A DNA stretch of 47,422 bases from Hydrogenophaga sp. NFH-34 (lineage in GTDB: Bacteria; Pseudomonadota; Gammaproteobacteria; Burkholderiales; Burkholderiaceae_C), in assembly GCF_021401345.1 (NCBI RefSeq), contig NZ_JACBGE010000032.1, positions 1 to 47,422 on the forward strand. Direction: 5' to 3'. The notes under the pieces are model-generated. The model saw only the letters and a program-made list of their open reading frames with translations, did not search any database and was not told the origin of the DNA. Made by a program: the position numbers and the translations under genes. Below, piece by piece: positions 14,465 to 22,890 of this stretch; position 1 is the first letter of the stretch, and every line of letters begins with the position of its first letter.

Positions 14465-16522
14465 GCGGAAGTCGCCGAAAAATTGACGCGGCGTGGCCGG
14501 CCCTCGGGAAAGGCCCGTGTCGAACGCGAGGCGGGTCTGCGTCTGCACGATCTTTCGTTTGCACGGGCCGTGGTGCAGGGCTTGGCGCCGGCCGCGGCCG
14601 CGCAGCGCTACCTGCCCGAGTCGCTGGTGGATGAGCGGGTGGCCAGCGCCCACCTGCGGCAGGTGTTGCAGATCGCGGCCGACATCCTGGACGGCATCGA
14701 GGACCAGGCGGCTGCCAAAGCCCTGTCGGGCTACACCGGGTTTCCGAAATCGCAAGTGAATTCAACAGCTTGCGAAAAATCTTCCATCGCGCGGCCGCTG
14801 CCAAGCATTCCCAGTCTCGACGAGTTCGCCGAAGAGATCGGCGCAGAGGACTTCAGCGAGCGCGAGATCCTGGAGCTGTACCAGGAACGGTATGGGGAGC
14901 AGCTGGCGGCGACACCAGCACCCGCTGCTGAGGCTGCAGCGGTCGACCTCGACGCGGTGCTGAGGGCCTTGAGCATCGTTCAGTCGCGTGGCGTGGTGTT
15001 GCCCAAGCCCACAGACCCGGTGCGCCTGTGGTTCAGCCTGAGCCTGACCACCAGGCTGGTGGACGCCCAGATCGTGCTTCTGCAGGATCTGGTGCACTTC
15101 GTGAACCGGCACGGGCGCCACTGGTACAAGCACGTCCCCGGCGTGGGCCTGGACCGCGCCAGGCGGCTCGTCGGGTGGCTGGTGCAGCATGAGCCCTTCC
15201 TGGAACTGAAAATCGCTTCACGCAGCCGCTGGGACAGCCATGCCGAAGACACGTTGGACCGTATGGAAAAACATACCGTATGGTTTTCCATACCATCCCC
15301 GGCGCTGGGACAGAGCCTGGTCGAGCAGCCCGGCACAGCAGCGCTGGCCGAGGGTTCGCTCCCTGCAGGCGGGGGTGACTCGCTGCGTTCGATGGGGCCC
15401 AACGCCTTGGGCGTGCAGTCCGACCTCGACGCCGTCAAGGCCTGGCTGGACACGCTGAGCTTCAAATCTCCTCACACCCGCACCGCCTACGCTCGGGACG
15501 CGCAGCGCCTGCTGTTCTGGGCGCATGAACGCGGCAAGACGTTGTCCACCCTGACCGTCACGGACGCGGCCGATCACGCCCGGTTTCTGGTCGATCCGCC
15601 GGCACACTGGTTGTGCGAGCTGCCGACACGAAGGGCAGACGCTGCATGGCGCCCGATGCGTGGACCGCTCTCGGGTGCCAGCGCGGCACGCGCCCTGGCC
15701 GCCATCGGGCACCTGTATGGCTTCCTGGTCGAAACAGGTTTCCTGGTGGCCAACCCGTTCTCGCGCATCCGCAGGGCCTCTGGGCGCGGCAGAGCACCGC
15801 AGATCGACACGAACCGCTCGTTCCGGTCCTACCACCTGCAGATGCTCGTCAGCGTCGTGCACGCCATGCCGCCCGGGCCTGCCCGACGTCGTGCGCGGGC
15901 GCTGTTGATGCTCATGGCGTCCACTGGTGTGCGGATTGGCGAGCTGGGCGGCACCTGGGGCGATGTCATCACCACCCGGACGGACTGGGAGGAGTGCGAT
16001 GCCACAGGGGATGCCCAGTGTCTGCGTGTGATCGGCAAAGGTGGCAAGGAGAGGCTGCTTCCCTTGAAGCCCTCCGTTGTGCAGGTGCTGCAGCGCCACC
16101 TGGACGACCGCAGGGCGCTGGAGCAGCAAGGCGTGCTGCCGGCCCTGGACCTGAGCAAAACGCCGCTGATTTCTGTGGTGGCCAAGCCGGTGGGGCCGGA
16201 CCTGGCCAAGGACAACGGCGGGCTGTCGGTAGCGGGCATTCACCGGGTGATCAAGGCGCTGTGCGAGCGTGCAGCCAAGGGCTGTGCGGATGCGCGTTTG
16301 GCTGCGGAGTTCCGCGCGGCCAGCGCGCACTGGATGCGCCACACCTTCGCGCATGCGGTGCTGCGGGCCAGCGGTGGTGATCTTCCTGTGACCCAGCAGT
16401 TGCTCGGGCACGCATCCATCGCCACCACCGGCATCTACGTCAAGGCAGACATGAGCCAGCGCCTGAAGGCTGTGATGGCACTGCCCGTCATGTTCGATGC
16501 GGGCGGTCTGGTCCGACGATGA
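14459..16522 (+). CDS. large phage-type integrase with DUF3701-like N-terminal region
   Basis: 687 residues from a TTG start, supported by GGAG 8 bases upstream. Residues about 1-260 resemble the phage-integrase-associated DUF3701 region (RRGRPSGKARVEREAGLRLH, LARALAPAAAAQRYLPE-like helices). A core-binding SAM-like domain is at about 320-440 (LDAVKAWLDTLSFKSPHTRT), and the catalytic domain at 460-680. Catalytic residues are complete: STGVRIGELGG (Arg), IGKGGKERLLPL (Lys), SAHWMRHTFAHAV (HxxR), LLGHASIATTGIYV (His, Tyr). It should be an active tyrosine recombinase. It is flanked by ssb on one side and foreign low-GC genes on the other and may have driven their insertion between DUF3158 and ssb. 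Confidence 0.85.
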   Translation: MIAEVAEKLTRRGRPSGKARVEREAGLRLHDLSFARAVVQGLAPAAAAQRYLPESLVDERVASAHLRQVLQIAADILDGIEDQAAAKALSGYTGFPKSQVNSTACEKSSIARPLPSIPSLDEFAEEIGAEDFSEREILELYQERYGEQLAATPAPAAEAAAVDLDAVLRALSIVQSRGVVLPKPTDPVRLWFSLSLTTRLVDAQIVLLQDLVHFVNRHGRHWYKHVPGVGLDRARRLVGWLVQHEPFLELKIASRSRWDSHAEDTLDRMEKHTVWFSIPSPALGQSLVEQPGTAALAEGSLPAGGGDSLRSMGPNALGVQSDLDAVKAWLDTLSFKSPHTRTAYARDAQRLLFWAHERGKTLSTLTVTDAADHARFLVDPPAHWLCELPTRRADAAWRPMRGPLSGASAARALAAIGHLYGFLVETGFLVANPFSRIRRASGRGRAPQIDTNRSFRSYHLQMLVSVVHAMPPGPARRRARALLMLMASTGVRIGELGGTWGDVITTRTDWEECDATGDAQCLRVIGKGGKERLLPLKPSVVQVLQRHLDDRRALEQQGVLPALDLSKTPLISVVAKPVGPDLAKDNGGLSVAGIHRVIKALCERAAKGCADARLAAEFRAASAHWMRHTFAHAVLRASGGDLPVTQQLLGHASIATTGIYVKADMSQRLKAVMALPVMFDAGGLVRR

Positions 16523-16587
16523 GTTTCCTGGCCTCGCAGGACTGGTGCACCTGCGCAGCCGATCTACACGCACCACGGAGAACTGCA

Positions 16588-16980
16588 ATGCAGAACATAT
16601 TTATTGGCAGGGGCAACCTTGGTGGCCCCGTTGAACTCAAGCGCATTGACGGCAAGAACGGGGAATTCGTTGTGGCCTCGATGCGGGTGATGTTTGCCCG
16701 CTGGGGTCAGAATGAACAGGGCGACCTGGAACAGGTGGGTGGCTTCTGGCGTGAGGTGGAAATCTACGGTGACAAGGCCGAGGCCTGCGCACGCCACCTG
16801 AAGAAGGGTGCCCGCGTTCTGGTGATGGGCGAGGAACGCGACTTCATGGCCACCGACAAGGAAACGGGCGAACAGGTGCAGGTGATCAAGATCGTTGCGG
16901 ACGATGTGGCCCTGCAGCTCTCGCGCATCGAGTCGATTGTGTTTCAGCCCTCGCGCGCCAAGGAAGAAGTTCCAGCCTGA
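16588..16980 (+). CDS. ssb: single-stranded DNA-binding protein
   Basis: 130 residues from the ATG at 16588 (CGGAG upstream). An OB-fold SSB domain spans the protein: MQNIFIGRGNLGGPVELKRI, VASMRVMFARW, GGFWREVEIYGDKAEACARH, LKKGARVLVMGEERDF. It would coat single-stranded DNA during conjugative replication. It lacks the glycine-rich tail and the acidic DDDIPF-type tip used by chromosomal SSB to recruit partners, ending instead in AKEEVPA; it is probably restricted to element DNA metabolism. ssb is a standard member of the ICE core block, here separated from DUF3158 by an insertion. Confidence 0.85.
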   Translation: MQNIFIGRGNLGGPVELKRIDGKNGEFVVASMRVMFARWGQNEQGDLEQVGGFWREVEIYGDKAEACARHLKKGARVLVMGEERDFMATDKETGEQVQVIKIVADDVALQLSRIESIVFQPSRAKEEVPA

Positions 16981-17061
16981 AATACGCAGGCACCGCCGTC
17001 GTGACGATCCCAACAATGAGAAGCGTCGCCAGTACCTTTCATCACGACACGGAGGCCCAAC

Positions 17062-17337
17062 ATGTCAGTCAAGCCAAATACAACAACACAGACACAGGGA
17101 ACCAGGGCAGAACCACCGGTGAGCCAGGAGCGCAAAGACGCCCTGCTCAAACTGATCCAGGTGGAACCCGATCACCTCAGCGGCCTGGTGCACGCCACCG
17201 GCTGGGGGGAAGACCAGACGCGCATGGCGCTGTTGCAGTTGACGGTTGATGGCCTGGTACGCCGGCACAACCGATCTGGACGGCAGTATTTCGAGGCCGT
17301 TCACCGAATCGAATCCCAGACAGTGAGCCACGCTTGA
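17062..17337 (+). CDS. small winged-helix protein
   Basis: 91 residues, ATG at 17062 after CGGAGG. A disordered Thr/Gln-rich N-terminus is followed by a winged-helix-like segment (ERKDALLKLIQVEPDHLSGL, GWGEDQTRMALLQLTVDGLV, RRHNRSGRQYF) with typical helix-helix-wing order. This pattern is common in small DNA-binding regulators and in DprA/Smf-type winged domains. Its stop overlaps the TTG start of the SNF2 helicase gene, so the two are coupled and may work together on DNA. Confidence 0.6.
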   Translation: MSVKPNTTTQTQGTRAEPPVSQERKDALLKLIQVEPDHLSGLVHATGWGEDQTRMALLQLTVDGLVRRHNRSGRQYFEAVHRIESQTVSHA

Positions 17338-19334
17338 GCGCGGCGATCCTGCCAGCGCCTGTGGCGCTGCGGCCACCCGAGCTGGTGGTCAAGGCGGTGT
17401 TCGATGGCAAGCGCCTGGGCTTGCAGTTGCACTACGTCGAAGGCATGGGCAAAGAGCTGTCCAGGGCGCGCGCATGCTGGTTCGCGCCTGGGCGCCTGTG
17501 GGTGAGCGAACAAAGCTCGGACGCTTCGGCCCTGGCCTGGCTCAAACGTCTCTACCGTGGTGAGCACGTCGACGTGGATTCGGGCTTGGCCATCATCACT
17601 GCCGCCATCCGGTCACCGCAGCCCGACTACTTCACGCAACGCCTGGATGTGCAGGTGTTCCCGCTGGCCAAGGCCGATCCGGGCAAAGGACGCTACGCGG
17701 TCAGCTTCTACTTCGATCCACTCTGCGTCAAGGCCATGCACGCCTTGCGCGGTCAGTACCACCCTGCCGCCAAGGCCTGGCAGGTGCACGGTGACGTCGA
17801 GGACATCCTGGACACGCTCAAAGAGGTGGCGTTGGTCGAGGATGTCCATGTCTTTGTCCATGAGAACCCTGTGGTTCTGGAGGACCTGGTGGCGTCTTCC
17901 GGCACCGAGTCGCCGATCTCGGTGCCGGCGGCGACCCCGGAGCGCGGCATGGGCGCGGGGAGCGAAGACCAAGAGGGTTCAGGGTTCCTCTCGGCCGAGC
18001 TGGAAGAGGCCAGCCGGTTCGAGGTTGACGGTGTGCTCATGAGCCAGGCGTGCGCCGCCGCAGGCCTGCGCGACTACCAGGAGGTGGGTGTTCACCACCT
18101 GGTGTCCCAATCGGGCGCTTGCCTCGGGGACGACATGGGCCTCGGCAAGAGCCGTCAGACCGTTGTGGCTACGCGCCTGATCGCGGGGGAGGGCAGGGTG
18201 CTCATCCTGTGCCCGGCCAGTCTGCGCATCAACTGGGAGCGCGAGATCCACGCGGTCTACCCGCAGGCGGTGGTTGGCATCGTCGGCGAGGACCGGCACG
18301 CCACCCTGTATGGCTGCGACTGGGTGATCGCCAACTACGAGCGGCTCGGTGGCTTGGTGCGCGATCCCGAGCTGGCCTTCGAGGTCATGGCCATTGATGA
18401 GGCGCACTACCTCAAGGAACACCAGGCCGGGCGCACGCGCAATGCCTTCGTGCTGGCCACGCGAATACCGAGACGCTACGTGGTGACAGGCACGCCGCTG
18501 CTCAACCGAGAGGTCGAGCTGCACACCCTGCTGCGCATGACCGGGCACCGCCTGGGCAGCATGTCGTTGCGCGACTTCCGCAAAGCCTACTCCGGCTCGA
18601 AGGAGCGGCGTGCCGAACTGGCCGCAGCGCTCAAGGGCTGGATGCTGCGTCGGCGCAAGGACGTGCTCAAGGACCTGGGCACCAAGTCGCGCCAGGTGCG
18701 CTACATCTCGCCGCCGGAGGGCCTGGGTGCCTACAACGAGATCTACGCGGACATGTCGCTCTACGTCATGCCCAAGATCGTCAAGCTGCGCCAGGCGCTG
18801 GAGGCCTTGAAGACCCAGTTCCTGATCGAGACGGTCGAGGGATTGGGGGAGGGCGACAAGATCATCATCTTCTGCGAGTACATGGCCACGGTGCAGGCCA
18901 TGAAAGCCGCTTTCAGCGCGGCTGGCATCCAGTGCGTGACCCTGGTGGGCTCCGACTCGGCCAAGCGCCGCCAGGCGGCCATCGATGCCTTCCAGAACGA
19001 CCCTGCGGTGACTGTGTTCATCGGCACCACCTCGGCAGCGGGGGTGGGCATCACGCTCACGGCCGCGAACTATGTGGCGTTCGCCTCATTGCCGTGGACC
19101 CCGGCGTTGATGCGTCAGGCGGAAGACCGGGCCTATCGGCTGGGACAACTGCGGGACGTGATGGTGATCGTGCCGCTCATCGAGAACACGCTCGATGACG
19201 GCGTGTGGAGGCTGCTGCAGAGCAAGCAGGAGACTGAGGACGACGTGGTCGAGTCGGTCAGGGCTGCTCTGCCTGGTGAACTGGCCAGCGCGGTCGACGC
19301 GGCCAATGCTGCACTGCTGTTGGAGGCCGCTTGA
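17334..19334 (+). CDS. SNF2-family helicase-like ATPase
   Basis: 666 residues from a TTG that overlaps the previous stop. Residues 1-200 form an N-terminal region with two beta-rich repeats (LHYVEGMGKELSRARACWFA, YFDPLCVKAMHALRGQYHPA) similar to HARP-like modules. The SNF2 motor follows: GDDMGLGKSRQTV (Walker A, about 261-273), VLILCPASLRINWERE, MAIDEAHYLKEH (DEAH), VVTGTPLLNREVEL, then the C-terminal RecA lobe with FCEYMATVQAMK, GTTSAAGVGITLTAAN and MRQAEDRAYRLGQ (motif VI). It is an ATP-driven double-stranded DNA translocase or annealing motor. It is distinct from the larger SNF2 protein at 33.2 kb. A general ICE DNA-repair/replication role or an anti-restriction role are both possible. Confidence 0.85.
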   Translation: MSAAILPAPVALRPPELVVKAVFDGKRLGLQLHYVEGMGKELSRARACWFAPGRLWVSEQSSDASALAWLKRLYRGEHVDVDSGLAIITAAIRSPQPDYFTQRLDVQVFPLAKADPGKGRYAVSFYFDPLCVKAMHALRGQYHPAAKAWQVHGDVEDILDTLKEVALVEDVHVFVHENPVVLEDLVASSGTESPISVPAATPERGMGAGSEDQEGSGFLSAELEEASRFEVDGVLMSQACAAAGLRDYQEVGVHHLVSQSGACLGDDMGLGKSRQTVVATRLIAGEGRVLILCPASLRINWEREIHAVYPQAVVGIVGEDRHATLYGCDWVIANYERLGGLVRDPELAFEVMAIDEAHYLKEHQAGRTRNAFVLATRIPRRYVVTGTPLLNREVELHTLLRMTGHRLGSMSLRDFRKAYSGSKERRAELAAALKGWMLRRRKDVLKDLGTKSRQVRYISPPEGLGAYNEIYADMSLYVMPKIVKLRQALEALKTQFLIETVEGLGEGDKIIIFCEYMATVQAMKAAFSAAGIQCVTLVGSDSAKRRQAAIDAFQNDPAVTVFIGTTSAAGVGITLTAANYVAFASLPWTPALMRQAEDRAYRLGQLRDVMVIVPLIENTLDDGVWRLLQSKQETEDDVVESVRAALPGELASAVDAANAALLLEAA

Positions 19335-19423
19335 GCGGTCGGCTGACCAACCACTTTTTCAGGCTTGTGCGTTGCCTGGCCAGCGCGTGCAGGTTCACTC
19401 AAACGGCCGTTCAGGAGGATTTC

Positions 19424-19783
19424 ATGAAAGCTCGATCTGTCACATGGGCTGCGCTCGCGGCAGTATCCGTATTGGCGCTGGCCGGATGCGCAGCCACGCA
19501 AGTCTCACAGCAGGGCGCTGCCGTCGAGATCGTGACCCAGAAGCCCACAGGCTGTCGCCTGATCGGTGAGGTGGTCGGCAGTCAGGGCAACGTGTTCAGC
19601 GGTGACTTCACCACCGACGAGAACCTGTTGATCGGTGCCCGCAACGATCTGCGCAACAAGGCCGCGGCCATGGGCGGCAACGTGGTCCACGCACAGGACG
19701 CACTGCACTCGACCCACCCCAACAGCAGTGGAGCGGTCAAGAGCACGGTGGTGGGCAGCGTGTTCGCTTGTCCTCGCAAATAG
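19424..19783 (+). CDS. DUF4156 family lipoprotein
   Basis: 119 residues from the ATG at 19424, preceded by AGGAGG. A clear lipoprotein signal peptide (MKARSVTWAALAAVSVLALAGC) ends in lipobox LAGC with Cys22. The mature part (GCRLIGEVVGSQGN, NLLIGARNDLRNKAAAMGGN) matches the DUF4156 pattern of small outer-membrane-associated lipoproteins of unknown function. It stands 90 bp after the helicase gene and 25 bp before the spermidine-synthase-like gene, and appears to be cargo rather than ICE core. Confidence 0.75.
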   Translation: MKARSVTWAALAAVSVLALAGCAATQVSQQGAAVEIVTQKPTGCRLIGEVVGSQGNVFSGDFTTDENLLIGARNDLRNKAAAMGGNVVHAQDALHSTHPNSSGAVKSTVVGSVFACPRK

Positions 19784-19808
19784 AGCGCAACCTGTTGCTG
19801 GACACGTC

Positions 19809-21179
19809 ATGAACCACAAGAGCCAAATCCGCGCGTCTGCCCTGATTCCGCTGATCATCTTCATTGAGGGCTTTTGCTCGCTGGGTGCTGAAATCGTGGC
19901 CCTGCGCCGCCTGGTGCCTCATGTGGGCAGCGCCATCGTGGTCACGGCGCCCACCATCGGCTTCTTTTTGCTCGCGTTGGCGCTCGGGTACGCTGCAGGA
20001 GGCAAGGTCACGCAGGGACATATGGCCCGCGTGACCCGAAACTTCCTGCTCTCCGGCGTCATCATCGGCGTGGGTCTGGCCGGGCCGGTGGTCAATGCAC
20101 TCTTTGCGCAACTGCAGCCGGTGTGGTTGGCCTACTTGTTGTTCATTGGAGGCGTGTTGTGTCCCATCGCCTGGTTGCTCGGGCAGACCGTGCCGATTCT
20201 GAGCAATTTGATGAAGCACGACCATGTGGGCCAGGCCAGCGGCACGGCGCTGTACTGGTCCACGCTGGGCTCGTTCCTCGGTTCGGTTTCACTGTCGGTG
20301 ATCGTGATGCAGTTCTTCGGCGTGTCCACGGCGGTGCTGGCCTGCACCTTTGGGCTACTCGCAGGTGCCTTGCTGCTCCAACCTCGGCCGCTTGGCCGGA
20401 CGATGCTGCCTGTGGCGGTCGGGGTGGGGGTGATCGTGGTGAACCTGACGCCCATCGCCGCGGCCGACACGGCCTATGCCGACTACCAGGTCATGCCGCT
20501 GGATTCGGTCGGGCATGTTCGCGCCCGCATGTTCATGTCCAACAACTCGCTGTCGTCCCAGATGGACGACAGCACGCCGCCCAAGGTCCATCCCTACATC
20601 AGCCACATCCGTCGGACGCTTCTGGATGACCTTGGGTTTCGGGAGCGGGAGGTCCTGGTCTTGGGCGCTGGTGGCTTCACGCTGTCACAGAAGGAGCCCT
20701 TGAACCGTTACACCTACGTGGACATCGATCCTGCGATCCGTGAGATCGCTGAGGATCATTTTCTGCGCGGACCGGTTCAAGGTGAATTCGTTGCACAGGA
20801 TGCGCGGCAGTATGTGCTTGAGACCACGCGCCGGTTCGATGCGGTTGTTGTGGACGTGTTCAGTGATCGTGCGGCCATTCCCAGCCATCTGGTGACACGG
20901 GAGTTCTGGCAGGCCACCCAGAAGACGTTGCAGCCCGAGGGGGTCTTGTTGGCCAACCTGATTCTGGACTCGCGCCTGGCCTCGCCCTACGCGCGCCACT
21001 TGCTGGACACCATGGAGAGCGTGTATGGCCGCTGCAGTACAGAGGTGCTGCGCAAGGGACAGGCCTTGTCGAACGTCATCGCAGTCTGTCATGCCGGCGG
21101 GCGACCATCCCCCAGGGGCATCTACTCGGACGAGCGCAACAGGGTTGACTTTGAGAAGTACGCCACCGGCATTCGATGA
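19809..21179 (+). CDS. membrane-bound spermidine-synthase-like methyltransferase-fold protein
   Basis: 456 residues from the ATG at 19809. The N-terminal half has about seven hydrophobic membrane segments (residues 10-210: LIPLIIFIEGFCSLGAEIVA, GFFLLALALGYAAGG and others). The cytosolic C-terminal half carries a Rossmann-like class I fold with VLVLGAGGFTLS (nucleotide-binding motif I), YTYVDIDPAIREIAEDHFL and AVVVDVFSDRAAIPSHLV, typical of spermidine synthases and related aminopropyl transferases. This is the fused membrane/spermidine-synthase architecture. Substrate is unknown; polyamine synthesis is not proven. As cargo beside a DUF4156 lipoprotein, it may affect the cell envelope. Confidence 0.75.
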   Translation: MNHKSQIRASALIPLIIFIEGFCSLGAEIVALRRLVPHVGSAIVVTAPTIGFFLLALALGYAAGGKVTQGHMARVTRNFLLSGVIIGVGLAGPVVNALFAQLQPVWLAYLLFIGGVLCPIAWLLGQTVPILSNLMKHDHVGQASGTALYWSTLGSFLGSVSLSVIVMQFFGVSTAVLACTFGLLAGALLLQPRPLGRTMLPVAVGVGVIVVNLTPIAAADTAYADYQVMPLDSVGHVRARMFMSNNSLSSQMDDSTPPKVHPYISHIRRTLLDDLGFREREVLVLGAGGFTLSQKEPLNRYTYVDIDPAIREIAEDHFLRGPVQGEFVAQDARQYVLETTRRFDAVVVDVFSDRAAIPSHLVTREFWQATQKTLQPEGVLLANLILDSRLASPYARHLLDTMESVYGRCSTEVLRKGQALSNVIAVCHAGGRPSPRGIYSDERNRVDFEKYATGIR

Positions 21180-21203
21180 ATGCCGAGGGGCATGCACACT
21201 GGT

Positions 21204-21548
21204 TCAGCTCTGGTCCCAGGCCTCGATCATCAGTTGCGCGTTTTCAGGGCATGCATTGATGGCGGCAGGGACGAACTTGCCGTCCCGCCAATCGCTGGAG
21301 AACTTCGGTGGCACCGAGGGGTTTTTCATGTTGTCGTGCAACTGGCGAAGAACCGGTCCGGCGGGGACAAGGTACCGGTTGGGATAGCCTCCGCCAGAGA
21401 GCTTCTGCGCAACGCCTTGAGCCACCAGGTCTTCGATCCACCGCAGCCCGGAGACTCCGGTTTCCCAGCTTGCCAAGTGGTGCGCTTCGCTATTCTGAAG
21501 CGCGCCCTCTGTGGTGTGAAGTCGCACGGTGAACCACCAACCAAGCAT
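21204..21548 (-). CDS. hypothetical protein
   Basis: 114 residues, ATG at 21548 preceded by GGAAGGAC. Not recognised. The sequence mixes short helices and turns (MLGWWFTVRLHTTEGALQNS, IEDLVAQGVAQKLSGGGYPN, KFSSDWRDGKFVPAAINACP), soluble, with no signal peptide. It is convergent with the spermidine-synthase-like gene. A strong terminator-type hairpin lies between its promoter region and the start codon. Confidence 0.55.
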   Translation of the reverse strand: MLGWWFTVRLHTTEGALQNSEAHHLASWETGVSGLRWIEDLVAQGVAQKLSGGGYPNRYLVPAGPVLRQLHDNMKNPSVPPKFSSDWRDGKFVPAAINACPENAQLMIEAWDQS

Positions 21549-21573
21549 GTGTCAGTCCTTCCTGTCTGAAGAC

Positions 21574-21607
21574 AAAAAAACGCCCGATGATCGCAAGACC
21601 ACCGGGC
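21574..21607 (-). terminator. terminator/attenuator hairpin upstream of a minus-strand gene
   Basis: Read on the minus strand, an 11-bp stem (21597-21607 with 21582-21592, two G-U pairs) with a TTGC loop is followed by CG and seven T residues (21574-21580). It ends about 26 bases before the ATG at 21548, so it either stops incoming transcription or attenuates this gene. Confidence 0.6.
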
Positions 21608-21833
21608 CGGGTAACCGGCAACGTGGCCGGCCCGCCTAGGGAGGAGAAGACGGGGAGGCTCAATGACCTCAAACTCAGTTTAACGCCATGCAGCGCGATT
21701 CGTCTGTCCGGGACGTTCTTGGCCGGGGTGGTGCGGGCATACTGCCGATCCTCAGTTTTCGTGTGTGCACATTGTTTTCGCGCCAGGTTGGCGCCCGCTT
21801 CTGGCCGGTCGCCAGCGCTAAGAGGAAAAGCAA

Positions 21834-22016
21834 ATGACAGCAAACCTTGATTTGACAAAAGCAAAACAGGTGACGAGTGCATCTCATGCACAAGCAGCAA
21901 ACGAGTTGATCGCAAAGGGGTGGACTTTGATCGCGACCGCATCGGGAAAAGATGAAACCGAATATCCGATAGTCATTTACTCATTTGCTTGGTTCCACGA
22001 AGGGCCACCTCGGTAG
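21834..22016 (+). CDS. small hypothetical protein
   Basis: 60 residues, ATG at 21834 with AAGAGGA upstream. The sequence (ASHAQAANELIAKGWTLIAT, YPIVIYSFAWFHEG) resembles the short helix-plus-strand fold of small YegP/DUF-like proteins that begin with a repeated NELIAKGW helix, but I cannot name a family. Local base composition is lower in GC than the ICE core. It stands alone, with convergent neighbours. Confidence 0.5.
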   Translation: MTANLDLTKAKQVTSASHAQAANELIAKGWTLIATASGKDETEYPIVIYSFAWFHEGPPR

Positions 22017-22066
22017 TGAGAAGCGGCCCTCATCTGGTAGGGCGCCCGCATGAACTTGTCGGGCTT

Positions 22067-22369
22067 TCAGAAGTGATAGCACCGACGAGCCCACTTGGCT
22101 GCGCGCGATAACACCACGCCGAAAATCAACGCATAGACGCCCGCCACCAGAGCCGCATAGGCAAGGAGTGCGGCCCATGGCGGTACCACCGGAAGGATGG
22201 CCTGGTAGTAGTTGCCGGCTCGGCCAGACGAGAGCGCGAGTGCGATCAGCAGCGGGCCACCGGCCAGGATGGCGAGGCCCCCACCGAAAGTGATCCAACC
22301 ACGGGCCGACTCGCGCATGTGGTGGGAGTCATCGTACCGGCTGGTCAACCACGCATAGATCTCAAGCAT
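22067..22369 (-). CDS. small inner-membrane protein
   Basis: 100 residues from the ATG at 22369 (AAGGAG upstream). Two hydrophobic segments (about 27-46, WITFGGGLAILAGGPLLIAL, and 65-88, AALLAYAALVAGVYALIFGV) predict a two-span membrane protein with a basic C-terminus (RAAKWARRCYHF). No family recognised. It is divergent from the SLOG gene, and the shared 85-bp region contains overlapping palindromes. Confidence 0.55.
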   Translation of the reverse strand: MLEIYAWLTSRYDDSHHMRESARGWITFGGGLAILAGGPLLIALALSSGRAGNYYQAILPVVPPWAALLAYAALVAGVYALIFGVVLSRAAKWARRCYHF

Positions 22370-22404
22370 TCAAACTCCTTGTCAGGTCGTTGCGAGGATT
22401 GTAC

Positions 22405-22428
22405 AAACAGGGCTGTTTATTTGAACAG
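22405..22428. promoter_or_regulatory. overlapping palindromes in a divergent promoter region
   Basis: AAACAG-GG-CTGTTT (22405-22418) overlaps CTGTT-6 bp-AACAG (22413-22428). Both lie in the AT-rich gap between divergent starts at 22369 and 22455, the expected place for a shared operator. Confidence 0.45.
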
Positions 22429-22454
22429 TATCCCTCCTTGCTTCCTTTAGCATC

Positions 22455-22841
22455 ATGGCTCCGCGTACATCCAAGGTCGGCGACCTCTCTGTGGTGGTGG
22501 TAGGTCCACGCACCTTTGTGCGCCGTGCGCCGGTCCTTGCCGTGCTGGAAAAGGCGCACCGGCACAAGCGGATCTCCAGAGTCATCCACGGGGGCACGCC
22601 AGGCCCAGAACTGTTCGCGGCACAGTGGGCCGCTGATCTGGGTCTTGAAGCAGTCTGCTGCGCAGCAGACTGGGTGCACCATCAGGAGCTGGCGGCTGTC
22701 GAACGCAATCGAAGAATGATCGTGGACTACCAGCCCGATGGGGTGATCATCTTTCCTGGGACCCTGTTCGGCGATGACCTTGCAGCTCGGGCCGGCGCAG
22801 CCAAGATCGCAGTGTGGCATCCACGTGTGCGTGAGCGATAG
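22455..22841 (+). CDS. SLOG/DUF2493-like nucleotide-binding protein
   Basis: 128 residues, ATG at 22455. It follows the DUF2493 / YspA pattern of the SLOG (LOG/DprA-related) Rossmann fold: LSVVVVGPRTFVRRAPVLAV at the start, ISRVIHGGTPGPELFAAQWA in place of the usual VSGGARGAD, CAADWVHH, RNRRMIVDYQPDGVIIF. SLOG proteins bind nucleotides or nucleic-acid-derived ligands and often occur on mobile elements. The family-typical second glycine/aspartate motif is altered (GTPGPE), so ligand binding may differ. It immediately precedes the leader of the DUF3577 gene. Confidence 0.65.
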   Translation: MAPRTSKVGDLSVVVVGPRTFVRRAPVLAVLEKAHRHKRISRVIHGGTPGPELFAAQWAADLGLEAVCCAADWVHHQELAAVERNRRMIVDYQPDGVIIFPGTLFGDDLAARAGAAKIAVWHPRVRER

Positions 22842-22890
22842 GTGTTGGTGTTGGTGTTGACAGCCGAAATCTGCGCTGTTAATCTTTCTT

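Noticed and set aside
15218..16588. 456-residue minus-strand frame opposite the integrase
   Set aside because: Antisense shadow of a catalytic domain with complete motifs; His/Arg/Gln-rich composition without domain sense.
21490..21942. 150-residue minus-strand frame overlapping two intergenic regions
   Set aside because: It runs through a terminator hairpin and the start of a plus-strand gene; composition is Arg/Ser-rich and not protein-like.
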